From Bremia lactucae (lineage: Eukaryota; Oomycota; Peronosporomycetes; Peronosporales; Peronosporaceae), in NCBI RefSeq assembly GCF_004359215.1, contig NW_027152055.1:55526-119525 (forward strand): a stretch of DNA of 64,000 bases. Direction: 5' to 3'. The translations under genes were made by a program, and so were the position numbers. Under the pieces are notes generated by a model. It was not told the DNA's origin, made no database searches, and saw only the letters and a list, made by a program, of their open reading frames with translations. Every line of letters begins with the position of its first letter. Within the stretch, counting starts at the first letter, position 1. Shown here piece by piece: positions 19,364 through 29,175 of the stretch.

Positions 19364-21050
19364 ATGGAAGAGGTTCCAGAATTGTCAGAATCGCAACACG
19401 CCGCTTTTATGACAAGCTCAAAACCTTATTCGAGTTTGAGCACGTGGAATATATTATCTCCCAGGGACCAGAGGTCCTGCATGCAAGGTTTGAAGCCTTC
19501 ATGCGATACGAAGCCTCCCTGTTCAATCAGGTACAGGACTACTTAGCGGCATCTATGCCAACCCGGTATATCTCTGTACCTGACTCAGAGCCGAGGGCTC
19601 GCACTCTAACCATAAATGTGAAGACATATGACGGAAAACAGGGAGAAATCTCCCTCTTTCGATTAAGCAGATGGAAATATCCATTGATTTCGCCTTATTC
19701 TTGACAGAACGGCAAAAGGTGGCTATGGTCATTTCCAAACTTAGAGGTAGATCCATGGAGTGAGCAGTACCGGGCAGCACGTCCATAAAAACGACGATTT
19801 TCCCTCATGGGATTCGCTATAAACAGCATGTTTGCACCGCCTGATCTGGCTTTTCGCATGCGAGCACGGCTTCTAGCGACTAGACAGGCCTAGGCCAGGA
19901 GTTGAGAACTCTCATTGCATCTATGCATCAAGAGCCGGTTCAAGAAGCAATTGTCGTGACAATCTTTATGGGGGGTCTCAATGAGGGCGTTGCCCGCACG
20001 AAATTATTCCGATCTCATCCTGCTACTTTGGAAAAGACAGTTGCCATAACGGTACGCGCTGAGTTCGACTTAAATACGGCTCGCGTGAGCACGCCTGTTT
20101 ACCGAACAAGCTCTTCGAGCACATAGGTTCCGTCTAACAGAGCGGAACCCATGGATCTAAGCCTCGTTGAGGAAGGAAATGAGGCTCTTCAAGCTGTGGA
20201 ACAGCATAAGCAGACCCGTAGATGTTATATCTGCGGATGAACGAAACATTTACACCCTATGAAATTCGCGTTAAGCTTGAATGAGCTCCAACTCCGACCT
20301 ATACAAGAGATCTGGCACGGTGCGCGAAAACGTCGATACCCAGTAGGTGCGGGGCGCCCTACTGGGGAAGACCTTGGCTCTGTTGAACCTCTAGGAGGTA
20401 AGAATAAACAGAACCTAGCACCAATTAGCTCGCTGCTTAACGGCACGGGGCGAAAGTACAAGCCTGGCTTGCTAGTCGCTTAAGCGACTGTAAAGGGCTT
20501 TGATAAGTCGTGGTCACTTTTAATTGAATCAGGAGCGTCTTGCAATTATGCTCGATGCTTTTGCCTTGAAGAAAGTCAACAATATGTTGAGATGCTTAAA
20601 GTGCATGAAAGTGATACAATCACTGTTCGCTTAGCGGCTGGAACTCGTGTCACTGTTCCCAAGTTCCATTGAACTTAGGTATAAAGTTTATGGGCTTTCA
20701 CAGTAGGAACGCTGTCTCATCCTTGATTTGGATTCGAGATATGATATCATCCTTGGTATAGCCTGGCTAGAACACCTTGAGCCATGGATGAATTGGAGGT
20801 CTAAGTCCTTAGGCGCCACGCGCAATGCTCCTAGCAAAGTTTTGGACAGTCATGAAACCACCTTTGCTAGGCAACAAAAGCGCTATTGGCGCGGATCATT
20901 GATGAGTCTGTCAGTGTTTTATAAATTAAAAAGTCTGAGTAAAAAAACTCCAATATTAAAAACGTTAATGCTGAGCCCAACTCGGCAGAAAGAAGTGGAA
21001 CGGCACGTACTTCGTCGAGTGACACTCGTTGTAATAACGATTCACTGAAT
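19364..21050 (+). pseudogene. Gypsy family C gag and protease remnants
   Basis: Frames broken by stops and shifts. Gag-like pieces run from 19364 to about 20126 ([34 protein letters not shown]). A retropepsin-like C-terminal part at 20728-20880 reads RYDIILGIAWLEHL and RSKSLGAT. The counterpart on the minus strand at 40081-40975 has the same motifs. Not functional. Confidence 0.7.
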
Positions 21051-22333
21051 GCTAAAAGTGTTGCTGGCCAAAGAGCGAATCATCAAGGGTGCAATATCAC
21101 TGAGATACGTGAAGCGGCACGTCAAAGTCCACCGAGTACGGTTGGCCGAGCTGGGATCACACTTAGTGTAAATAGTGACTGTTGGCGGTTTGCCAGGACC
21201 TCAAGGGTGCAATTTCCCTGAGATACGTGGAGTAGCACGTCTAAGTCCACCGAGTGTGGTCGTCCGAGGTGGCGCCATACTGAGTGTCAATAGTGACACT
21301 ATGGGCGGTTCGCCAGGGCATTTTGGGTCAAACCCTTCTAATGCGCGTTGAACGACACGTAAACGTTCGCTGGATAAGGAAGTTGAGTTACCTAGCTCCT
21401 TGTCGGATGTCAAATTAGGTAGTAAATCTGGTATAGAGCCAATACGGGCTAGAAAATTTGGGAACGTGAAATCCTGGCCTCAAAGAGGCGTATTGTCTTC
21501 ACTTCAAGACAGGGGGGACACAAAGCGTTTATACCCTCACAAAGTGATACGAGCGAGCAATCACACGAGCTTGAAAATGGTGTAACGGATAACATTGAGG
21601 GGGAAGTTAACCTTGCGGCGATCCCTTCGTTACATGCTCTTTTAGGGCTTGACGAAATGTCTATTGATGACTGCGGTCGAGCCTTAAAGGCTGGCGACTT
21701 GTCTGGGATGGTGGTCATTCGACCAACAATTGAGTTAAACTCATCGTCAGTTCTAAACGAAGTAGGTATTGCTCATGCGTCGCGAGCCGCGATCCCCTCC
21801 GGCGTCCTCGCCAGATCACCGGAGATCCAGATGTCCAAGCTGTGACCCTCTATCTCCTTGAGACGCTCGTCCGCAGTAAGCAGGGTGAATCTACATTAAC
21901 TATGAGCTTTAGCTACCGCTTCTCAGCATCTCGGCGACAAGCTATTTCCCCTGTAAGGATTATTCGCTCTTGCTCTTCATCGAACGGTTAGTAATGAAGT
22001 TGGCCTCAGGGTTCCGTGTCCTGATCAATGCAGATAAGAACATCAGCGGCACCACGTTCTGAGAACGGATTCGGGGCCTACCGACATTCATCCGGAGGAG
22101 AAGGCGTGAGCGAACGCCGCTCTTTTTCCTCATCCTTTGATTGAGAGTGACTTTCAAAGTCCACCATTTCCGCATCGTCGAGGGAGGTGCTCAGAGTATG
22201 TGACTCACGCTTGATTGTCATTAGACAAAGGAATAAAAAACAAAACCGAACGGTTAGCTGTTTAAGTTCCAATTTCAAAGATGAAATGAAGCGAATGTTG
22301 TCACTCGGTGTCAAAAGTCTGATAAAGGGAGGG

Positions 22334-22667
22334 TGTAATGGGGCACACATCGGTTGGAGAACCGCTGTTGTGGTACATTTACTTTATGGGCAAAATACCC
22401 TTTAATCCTATTCTAAAATAGTAAATTACTTAAATCCCATTTAGTATGGGTAGCAAATGTGGTCGCCGCCAGATATAAATCTGGCGTCCAAAATCTATTT
22501 TTAATTAGCTAGGGTAGTTTTTTAGATTTAAATAATTAAATAAAGTGCAGTCCCCCTTTTGATCTTAAAGCGTTTAGCGCTTTCCTAAGGCTTGCGCATT
22601 GATCTGTAAAAGATCGAAGCCTTTCTAAGGTATATACTCTTGGGCACTAGTTGCCACTTAGTTCTAC
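22334..22667 (+). repeat. Gypsy family C 3' LTR, truncated
   Basis: Starts TGTAATGGGG. It matches the first ~335 bp of the LTR at 18818 and then stops abruptly where a piece of another Gypsy element begins. Confidence 0.7.
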
Positions 22668-24479
22668 GAACCCCTCTTTTGACAGCAATAACATTTTTAG
22701 ATTCGGTTGTAACTTGAAGAGCGACGTTTCTCGTTCCCTACAAACACGATATCCATGGGTTTTAGGCATCCGTTTCCTTGTCGTCTCGGTGGACGATATG
22801 CACCCGAGCAGATATAAGCCTTCTTCAGCCTGAAGTCTACATAGGTACGGAAATCCTCGAAACCGCAATGTTCTGATGACAGCTCATCACGACGAGTGTG
22901 ATACTTCCGTTCGTACTCCAACATTGAGTTCGCATTATTCGAACGGTTTTCCAACCGTTCGATATAGGGAGATTGCTTCGTCTGCTCCAACGAGTGACGC
23001 TTATCGCGCTCGTGATCGAAATCCTCCTCCAATACATGATGGTTGCGTTCGAGTTTGTCGATCTTCGACTCTAGATTCGACACATAGTTCGGATCTAATT
23101 TTTCCCCTCCACCACAACCATTAATGAATTCCACGGTGGTCAACGTTTCCTGATGGAACGTTTTCTAAAGCACCGTGATGTGAAGAGGCAGCGAACGAGT
23201 TATCTGGTTCGCTGGCGTGGTTATCCACCTTTGCATGACAGCTTAGAGCGAGGTTCCCAGCTGGTTGTTGACGTTGAATGCCTCGTCCGTCAGTATGACG
23301 AGACCCATCCGATGGATTAAAAGGTCCATCGGAAATCACGCGCGTTCTGGCGCTTGTAAATTAATTGCGTCAATACCATCGCGTATCACGATAGAGAAGC
23401 GAGCCCTTCTTCAGGGCGAAGAAAGGGAATAGACATCCCTTTTTACTGGTTTCGTGTTGTCAGCGAAACACGGACAGGGATCACCCCACGTGAGGCATGA
23501 AAGTCCTGCCTCACGAGATAATTGATGCAATTTAAACCTTGCACCGGTTGGAGTTCGTTACTCAAACTAAACGCAAATCGCGTTACTCAAACTAAACGCG
23601 AATCGCGTTAAGTCTTTGAAGCCAGGCTTCGCGTTAAATGTCTTTGACATTGCGAATAAACGCGCTCCAGGCTTGCATCAGCGAGATTTTATCTCGCTTG
23701 TTGTTGCCACTATACCATCGATGCTTAAGAAAAGCATCGAGATAAAAATCTTCCTCAGCGCAAAAGTTCTTCGCGCCGGGATCAAGGCCATGTAGCATCG
23801 TCGCAATAAATAATAGATATTTATTATAGGAGTATTCTCTCTAGACAAGCTATTGACTAGCCGTTCGGGCAAAAGTCACGGCTTATTCTCAGGGGCAACA
23901 CGATACCTTTTATTGTCTACGCTTCCCTGAGTGGTACCCACTGACCACAAGATCTTATATAACGATGGCTTACGCCATCGTCATCACCACGCACAGAAAT
24001 ATGTGAAGTTGACGGCACGGGAGGCGGTGCTGGCGATTAGGAATCATCGTCGGAACCAAACATGCTTTAGCGATTGCTATTAGCACGTCCATCCGATTGA
24101 GCCCCCTCATTCGAAGGCTCATAGTCAGCCGCCTGACGATGATCAGGCAACTGTTTTGTTCTCCCCGAGTTGGCCTTCAAAGAGGGGTCCCATTCACGTG
24201 GTGAATCACCGCGTGCACCCGCAACATCTAGTGTTGCGGGGGAAGATGATACTACGGCAAACGAAACGTCTACCGCATGAGACAATAATGCGTGGCCCGC
24301 GGCTGCATGAACCGCAGCAGAAGGCGCCGCACTATTATTATACCGCATAGACTTGTTAACCATGCGATAGAATTAAAGTGATGGTTCTGGCCAATCAGCA
24401 TCGCTTTAAATTAAGTGGACTTATAGTGTTCACTCTATTCAATAACAATCAGACTGATTGTCATTTAAGGGAGGGGTGA
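22668..24479 (+). mobile_element. 3' fragment of a Gypsy element (family D) carrying the antisense ORF
   Basis: Between the truncated LTR and the purine tract at ~24466-24479, the plus strand holds no pol sequence that I can see. The minus strand holds a broken ORF homologous to that at 51.96-53.60 kb. The 3' LTR follows at 24480. The rest of the element is missing. Confidence 0.65.
22690..24363 (-). pseudogene. Antisense accessory ORF of Gypsy family D, broken
   Basis: Starts at an ATG at 24363 (MVNKSMRYNNSAAPSAAVHA) and continues in several frame-shifted pieces to about 22697. The pieces match the copy at 51.96-53.60 kb in order: Ala-rich N-terminus with GARGDSPRE, a basic middle section (KSRLF/SEIKSR, ARRTFALR), a DNSFAA-SHHG section, then a Glu/Arg-rich probable coiled coil (LEYERKYHTRRDELSSEH). 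Known domain not recognised. Confidence 0.6.
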
Positions 24480-24918
24480 TGTAACGGGGTGTATCGTTAC
24501 ATGAAATTAACACATAAAGGTCAGTAATTAATACATTATCTAAAAGGTAGATAATATTTGGAAAATATTACTCTACGTAGTAATATTCGGAAAGCTATCC
24601 ATTGGTAGATATAGGCCATTGTATCTGCTTTTTCCGCGGTCCAGTTAGCGCTGTACGCACGCAAAGAGAGAGACAGATAAGACTTTATTACAGGTTTTGT
24701 ATTAGTTTATAGTTAGATTAGTATGAAATAAATAGCAACAGGAGAACTTAATTATATAAAATCCATTTTCCTTTAATCTTCTTTAAAGCAAGTGTTTTTA
24801 AAGAGAGTCTTCTTCCGCACGTACTAGTGTACATGAAGTGATGTGAGGCACCACTCGCACTGAAGGAGTGCGAAGTGGACTTGTACTGAATCAGCACAAG
24901 TCGGCTGTGCTTCGTTAC
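24480..24918 (+). repeat. Gypsy family D LTR
   Basis: Starts TGTAACGGGGTGTATCG. Closely related to 45101-45534 and 53688-54141, with the same CACGTACTAGTGTAC palindrome near its end. Confidence 0.75.
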
Positions 24919-24951
24919 TTGTTTAATCTATTTACTAATAATTTAGTTAAA

Positions 24952-26000
24952 GGCCAGTGTTATCCGTACCACACACCACACATCCCATTTCTGACGAATC
25001 AGATGACTCAAATCCAAAACTCACAGCAGAAACTAACGATGTGACCGCGACCTAAACAGACCTTTCATTTCCAACCATCCGCTTAAAAGGTGCGACACCA
25101 CGCGACTTTCACAGTTATGCCTTTAGCGCTACCCACCGAAGCATCTTTCGTCTCATTTGAGAAACCTTGGAGGAGCTCACAGCCCATGCAAAATCGGAGA
25201 AGTACGCCATCGAGATAGGACGCTCTCGAACCGTGGGAAACAAAAAGGGCAACACTGTCAAGCACGTCGTGGTTCACTGTGTACATGGTGGAATGCATAG
25301 AGCCAAGAGCACCAACATCGAAACACCAGTACCTCCCGCACCGACTGTCCATTTCAGGCAACACTTCGTCGAAATGTAGCTGATGGCAGTTTCACTCTTG
25401 TGATTGAGGATGGTGGGTATTATCCTGACGCGACGGAAGATACGGCGGCCTATCCGGCATCAAACAAAAGGTGACAGTTCCGCACCTAGCGAGTGGAAGC
25501 CAACAAGCCGCCAACTTGTTTCGCATTTAAGAACGGCAATCATATTGTTGCGCTGAAGATAGAAGAAAAAATTCCAGCTCCAGTTGTGGTCACGTACTGG
25601 CGTCGACTCGCGTATCCTATGGCGCAGCCATGGGCTGGATCTGTCCAGGGAAACCTTATTTTGTTATGGCAACTAAGGATGCTCCTACCATTACCACAGT
25701 ATATTTGGTTGGTGAAGAAGATGGTTCTGGTAGTGAACAAATGGAGGAAGTCATACATATAGTTACATTGAGCACCAAGGCAACATATAAATATTTTTGT
25801 TCATGTCGAACGTTAATCATTATTCATTTGTTGCATTCTCGCTTTTCGCCTTGCATTTTTGTTTTGTTGGTCATTTTCGGTCATTTGTGCGGTCACGTCG
25901 TTTGTTTTTGCTGTTATTTCTAAGTCTGAGTCATCTGATTTGTCAGAAAAAGGGTGCGTGGTACATATAACAAAAGGGTGTGGTACGGATAACACTGGCC
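24952..26000. mobile_element. Small inverted-repeat DNA transposon, possibly Mutator-like
   Basis: The two ends are inverted copies beginning GGCCAGTGTTATCCGTACC, and similarity extends inward past 100 bp (…TCAGATGACTCA…). The flanks TAGTTAAA and TGATTAAA could be a degraded 8-bp target duplication. The middle (about 25130-25390, plus strand) encodes a piece, TLEELTAHAKSEKYAIEIGR then KHVVVHCVHGG, resembling the FAR1-type DNA-binding domain found in Mutator-like transposases and many oomycete proteins. Non-autonomous. The family assignment is tentative. Confidence 0.5.
25130..25390 (+). pseudogene. FAR1-like DNA-binding domain fragment
   Basis: In-frame stretch with Y-A-I-E-I-G-R-S, a basic linker, then V-V-V-H-C-V-H-G-G, where FAR1 domains typically have C-D-R-G-G. 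The second Cys/His part is not clear. It lies in the centre of the inverted-repeat element. Confidence 0.35.
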
Positions 26001-26236
26001 TGATTAAACTTCAATACAAATCATGTAATAAAGTCTTATCTGTCTCTCTCTTTGCGTGCGTCCAGTGCTGACTGAATAGCGGAGCAAGCAGATGTAATGG
26101 CCTATATCTTTTAATGAATAGATTTCCGAATATTACTATGAAAAGTATTTTTCTCCAAATATTGTCTACCTTTTAGATATTGTAATAATTTACAGCCTTT
26201 AAGTGTTAATTTCATGTAACGATACACCCCGTTACA
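26001..26236 (-). repeat. Gypsy family D LTR fragment, reverse orientation
   Basis: The minus strand from 26236 reads TGTAACGGGGTGTATCG and follows the LTR at 24480 for about 235 bp, up to the inverted-repeat transposon. Confidence 0.65.
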
Positions 26237-26958
26237 GTAACAGTCTCAATATATGTGACTTCTGATCATCCCCTGCACTGATATTTCTTGTCTCGACCTT
26301 TTTATTAATGATCGCGCGTGCTACGGGCTTCATCAACCAATGTGATTCAATGCTGATGCGGCTCTTCACTATGAGCTTTGTCCACTGACCCTCACCGCTA
26401 CCTCTCTCGCCGATGCATCGACATGATAGCGGAGCCGCAGCGTAATTTTGGGATTCGCGTGTAGCGAGACTTCGGCATCTTTCGAGCTCTATTCGTGCAG
26501 GTGAGTCTTGGCCGTCTGAGCCGATACTCGTCCTGCAGTACTTGGATCACTCGCTTACGTCGTTAATGACTTGGAAACAAGTTCGTTGGCGGTCCACTCT
26601 TTTCAAAGAATCGACACTAATCGTCTAAGGACGGGGTGCTTCGAGGGTGTTTCTTCAGCAGCTGTGGGTAACACACCTCCTTTCCTCGTCTTGGGAGTTC
26701 TTTGTGGGTTCGGCTGTACTTCTGACCTGCAAATCCCCGGGCTGTGCCTCTTCACATGATCTGGACGCCACCGACATCGCCGAAAATAGACCCTATATAT
26801 CTTCACTCTAAACGTGAGGATGCTCAACAAGCGACGAACTTCGTGAGAAACTGGAAGTATTTACGACGCCTCTAGATTTCAATCTATGCTGATCTGCAAT
26901 TTCGCGTGGCGCTCACCTACTGCCGGTTTGATTTACTTCTGTTTTCTCGAGGGTCCAC
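26237..26958 (-). other. Unrecognised internal sequence beside a reverse-oriented LTR
   Basis: About 720 bp. On the minus strand a possible primer-binding site TGGACCCTCGAG (26946-26957) directly follows the LTR end, so this is likely the 5' internal region of a reverse Gypsy element. No intact gag domain can be read; several short frames are broken. Confidence 0.4.
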
Positions 26959-27482
26959 TGTAACGGGGCACCATTTTTAGTACTGATCTGTACTAATTCA
27001 CCTTGCACTGATTACTATGTATCTAAGGTGTCTCGAAACTTCACGTACACAAGGATACAGATCACATACATTACGGCGCATAGGGAAGTTCTAAGAAGCT
27101 TAGAAGCCTTAGTTACTATAGAGGTAAATTCTAAGGTTTTAGAATAGGGAAAACGTTAAACTGGATTAATATATTAAGTTCCTCCGTAACGGTCTTCTAT
27201 CTACTACTGATTTTTATTATATTAATAGCTAACTATATATGGCGCCTACTTGCGCACCGCACAATCGTGTCTTATGACGATTGACGAGTTTAATTCAAAC
27301 TTGAGTCAAGCAATTAACAAAATTATCATCGTGTTGCTTCAATAAAACCGAATTTGGTAATTATTGGGCATGTGAAGCATGGAATTCCCCAACGACAATA
27401 ATTACAAACTTCTTAATAAATTTCTCTCATAGGAAATGATAGTTCTGATTCTTTTTTATAGGGAATAATATTTAAGTAACGA
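26959..27482 (-). repeat. Gypsy family B LTR, reverse orientation
   Basis: On the minus strand it follows the family B LTR of the element at 44871-60848 (AAGACACGATTGTG, CAGTAGTAGATAGAAG and later segments) and ends CCCCGTTACA at 26959. The start near 27482 is judged from the TTACTTAAATATTATT motif and may be off by some bases. Confidence 0.6.
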
Positions 27483-27841
27483 ACTGTCCCATTCCTGCTA
27501 CAATATAACCATGCATGGTAAATATTGTCAATATTCCTGATAAAGAGAACACTCTTTCTTCTTCTTTCTTCTTCTTGCGCTAAAAGACAACTTTAACCCT
27601 TTTGTGCGATCACTCATCCCCACATCTCTGCCGTCGTCATGTTCTGCGTCAGACGTGAATTTAAAAGAATTGCCTATCATCGTGTCACGTCGTCCTTGTA
27701 ACCATAACCACGTACCACGCGATCATTGTCCCACTAACGTCTTTCCCACCGAGTGGCTAGAAACGTATCCCAATTGCTCAGTTGCGTCTCCTCTGTGCCC
27801 CCTCCCATTGGGCCCGTCACCCTTCCCACAATTGCAATATC
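27483..27841 (+). promoter_or_regulatory. Upstream region of the AGC kinase with a pyrimidine-rich tract
   Basis: A long CT-only tract (about 27551-27585, repeated cttctt) lies ~260 bp before the start codon. Pyrimidine-rich tracts are common in oomycete core promoters. No TATA box was seen. Confidence 0.4.
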
Positions 27842-29029
27842 ATGGCTGCCGTGCTGCCCTTTGCTTCCCTTAGCCACAGCGACCTGACAATGCCATTAAC
27901 CACTAACGCGCTTCCTTCGAGCGCCATGAAAAAGCGTCCTTTGTCGCCCTTGCGATCGCATGACGACGTGCGCAATGTTGTCGTGGCTGGTCGTACGACG
28001 TCAGAGCCCAGTATGACCGAGCCTGCGGTCGCATTCGATCCACGCCAGATTAAGCTCCTGAAAGTCATTGGCCGCGGCACCTTTGCGCACCAAGTGGCGT
28101 TGGCGCGCCACGACAAGACCCAGTGCATGTGCGTCGTCAAGACCATGGACAAGCGCAAGCTATTGCAGCGCAAGCAGGTGGTACATACGCTAACAGAAAA
28201 GAGGGTGCTAGAGAAATTGCATGGTCATCCATTTATTGTGAAGCTCTACGCGTCGTTTCAAACCGACTATGAGCTGCACTTTGTGCTGGAATATTGCCAA
28301 GGAGGTGAGCTCTTCTTTCACCTCCAGCAGCAACGCTCGCAGAAATTTGATGAACCAACGACGCGATTCTACGCGGCCGAAGTCCTTGCGGCGTTAAAGG
28401 AGCTACACACGCGTGAAATTGTGTACCGCGATCTTAAGCCAGAAAACATTCTACTCGACGCACATGGCCACGTGAAACTCGCTGACTTTGGCTTTGCGAA
28501 ACAAAACATGAACACGGGACAGCGAACCTTTTCATTTTGTGGCTCCCCCGAGTATCTGTCGCCTGAAATGGTGAGCAAAACAGGCCATGGTCTCGAGACC
28601 GACATGTGGTCCTTTGGCTGCTTTATCTACGAGTTACTCACGGGATCGCCACCATTTCAGTGTGAGGACATGCATCGGCTTTTTCGACTCATACAGCAAG
28701 GGCGGGTATGGTACCCTCCATACCTCTCGGGTTACGTCATTTCGTTACTCAAGGGGTTACTGTGTGTAAACCCTGCGAGTCGGTTGACGGTCGCACAGGC
28801 GATGAATCATCCTTTTTTTACGCTGGCACTGAATTGGGACGAAGTGCTCCAGCGAAAAATCTTGCCTCCGATGGTACCCATGTGCCATGGCCGGGATTGT
28901 ACGGACAATTTTGACGACGATTACACGAATGCCCCTGTGTCGTTACTAAAGCTTCGATCGTTGGATCTTCACAAGCGACTAAGTCGCGGCGATTGTGCTG
29001 GTTATGGAGATCTATTTGATGACTTTTAG
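27842..29029 (+). CDS. AGC-family serine/threonine protein kinase
   Basis: 395 residues from the ATG at 27842. After a ~65-residue tail, the kinase domain runs from about 70 to 325. Catalytic Lys in CVVKTMD (100), Glu of helix C (119), YRDLKPEN (195-202, Asp197), DFG (215-217), activation segment RTFSFCGSPEYLSPE with Ser231 where PKA has Thr197. The glycine-rich loop is GRGTFAHQV, so the third Gly and the usual neighbour are replaced. The C-terminal tail has NFDDDYT, and the protein ends exactly in FDDF, like PKA, which ends in an FxxF motif that fills its own PIF pocket. It is therefore closest to PKA/PKG-type AGC kinases and likely active. No intron. It is in tandem with the TFIIIC gene 146 bp downstream. 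Confidence 0.93.
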   Translation: MAAVLPFASLSHSDLTMPLTTNALPSSAMKKRPLSPLRSHDDVRNVVVAGRTTSEPSMTEPAVAFDPRQIKLLKVIGRGTFAHQVALARHDKTQCMCVVKTMDKRKLLQRKQVVHTLTEKRVLEKLHGHPFIVKLYASFQTDYELHFVLEYCQGGELFFHLQQQRSQKFDEPTTRFYAAEVLAALKELHTREIVYRDLKPENILLDAHGHVKLADFGFAKQNMNTGQRTFSFCGSPEYLSPEMVSKTGHGLETDMWSFGCFIYELLTGSPPFQCEDMHRLFRLIQQGRVWYPPYLSGYVISLLKGLLCVNPASRLTVAQAMNHPFFTLALNWDEVLQRKILPPMVPMCHGRDCTDNFDDDYTNAPVSLLKLRSLDLHKRLSRGDCAGYGDLFDDF

Positions 29030-29175
29030 ACAATCATGGCTACAGGTGAAGAAGACCTTGTTCCGTACTGTTACGTTTAGCTTTATTCGTGTAATTTGTA
29101 TATTCATGGCGGTATTACTTAAAAAAAACTGATTTACAATAATTGATCAACCTATTGAAGTGACTACCGTGCACA

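Larger units (their letters stand above)
18818..22667 (+). mobile_element. Gypsy LTR retrotransposon (family C), decayed and internally deleted
   Basis: 5' LTR 18818-19303, primer-binding site 19306-19322, gag remnants, a protease-like region, and a 3' LTR starting at 22334 after a purine tract (aaagggagggtg). No reverse transcriptase, RNase H or integrase was found between about 21.0 and 22.3 kb, so most of pol is deleted or unrecognisable. A reverse-oriented relative lies at 39.5-41.9 kb. Confidence 0.75.

Noticed and set aside
27604..27873. 89-codon ORF before the AGC kinase
   Set aside because: It overlaps the kinase start in another frame, is Pro/Ser/Cys-biased, and is likely 5' leader.
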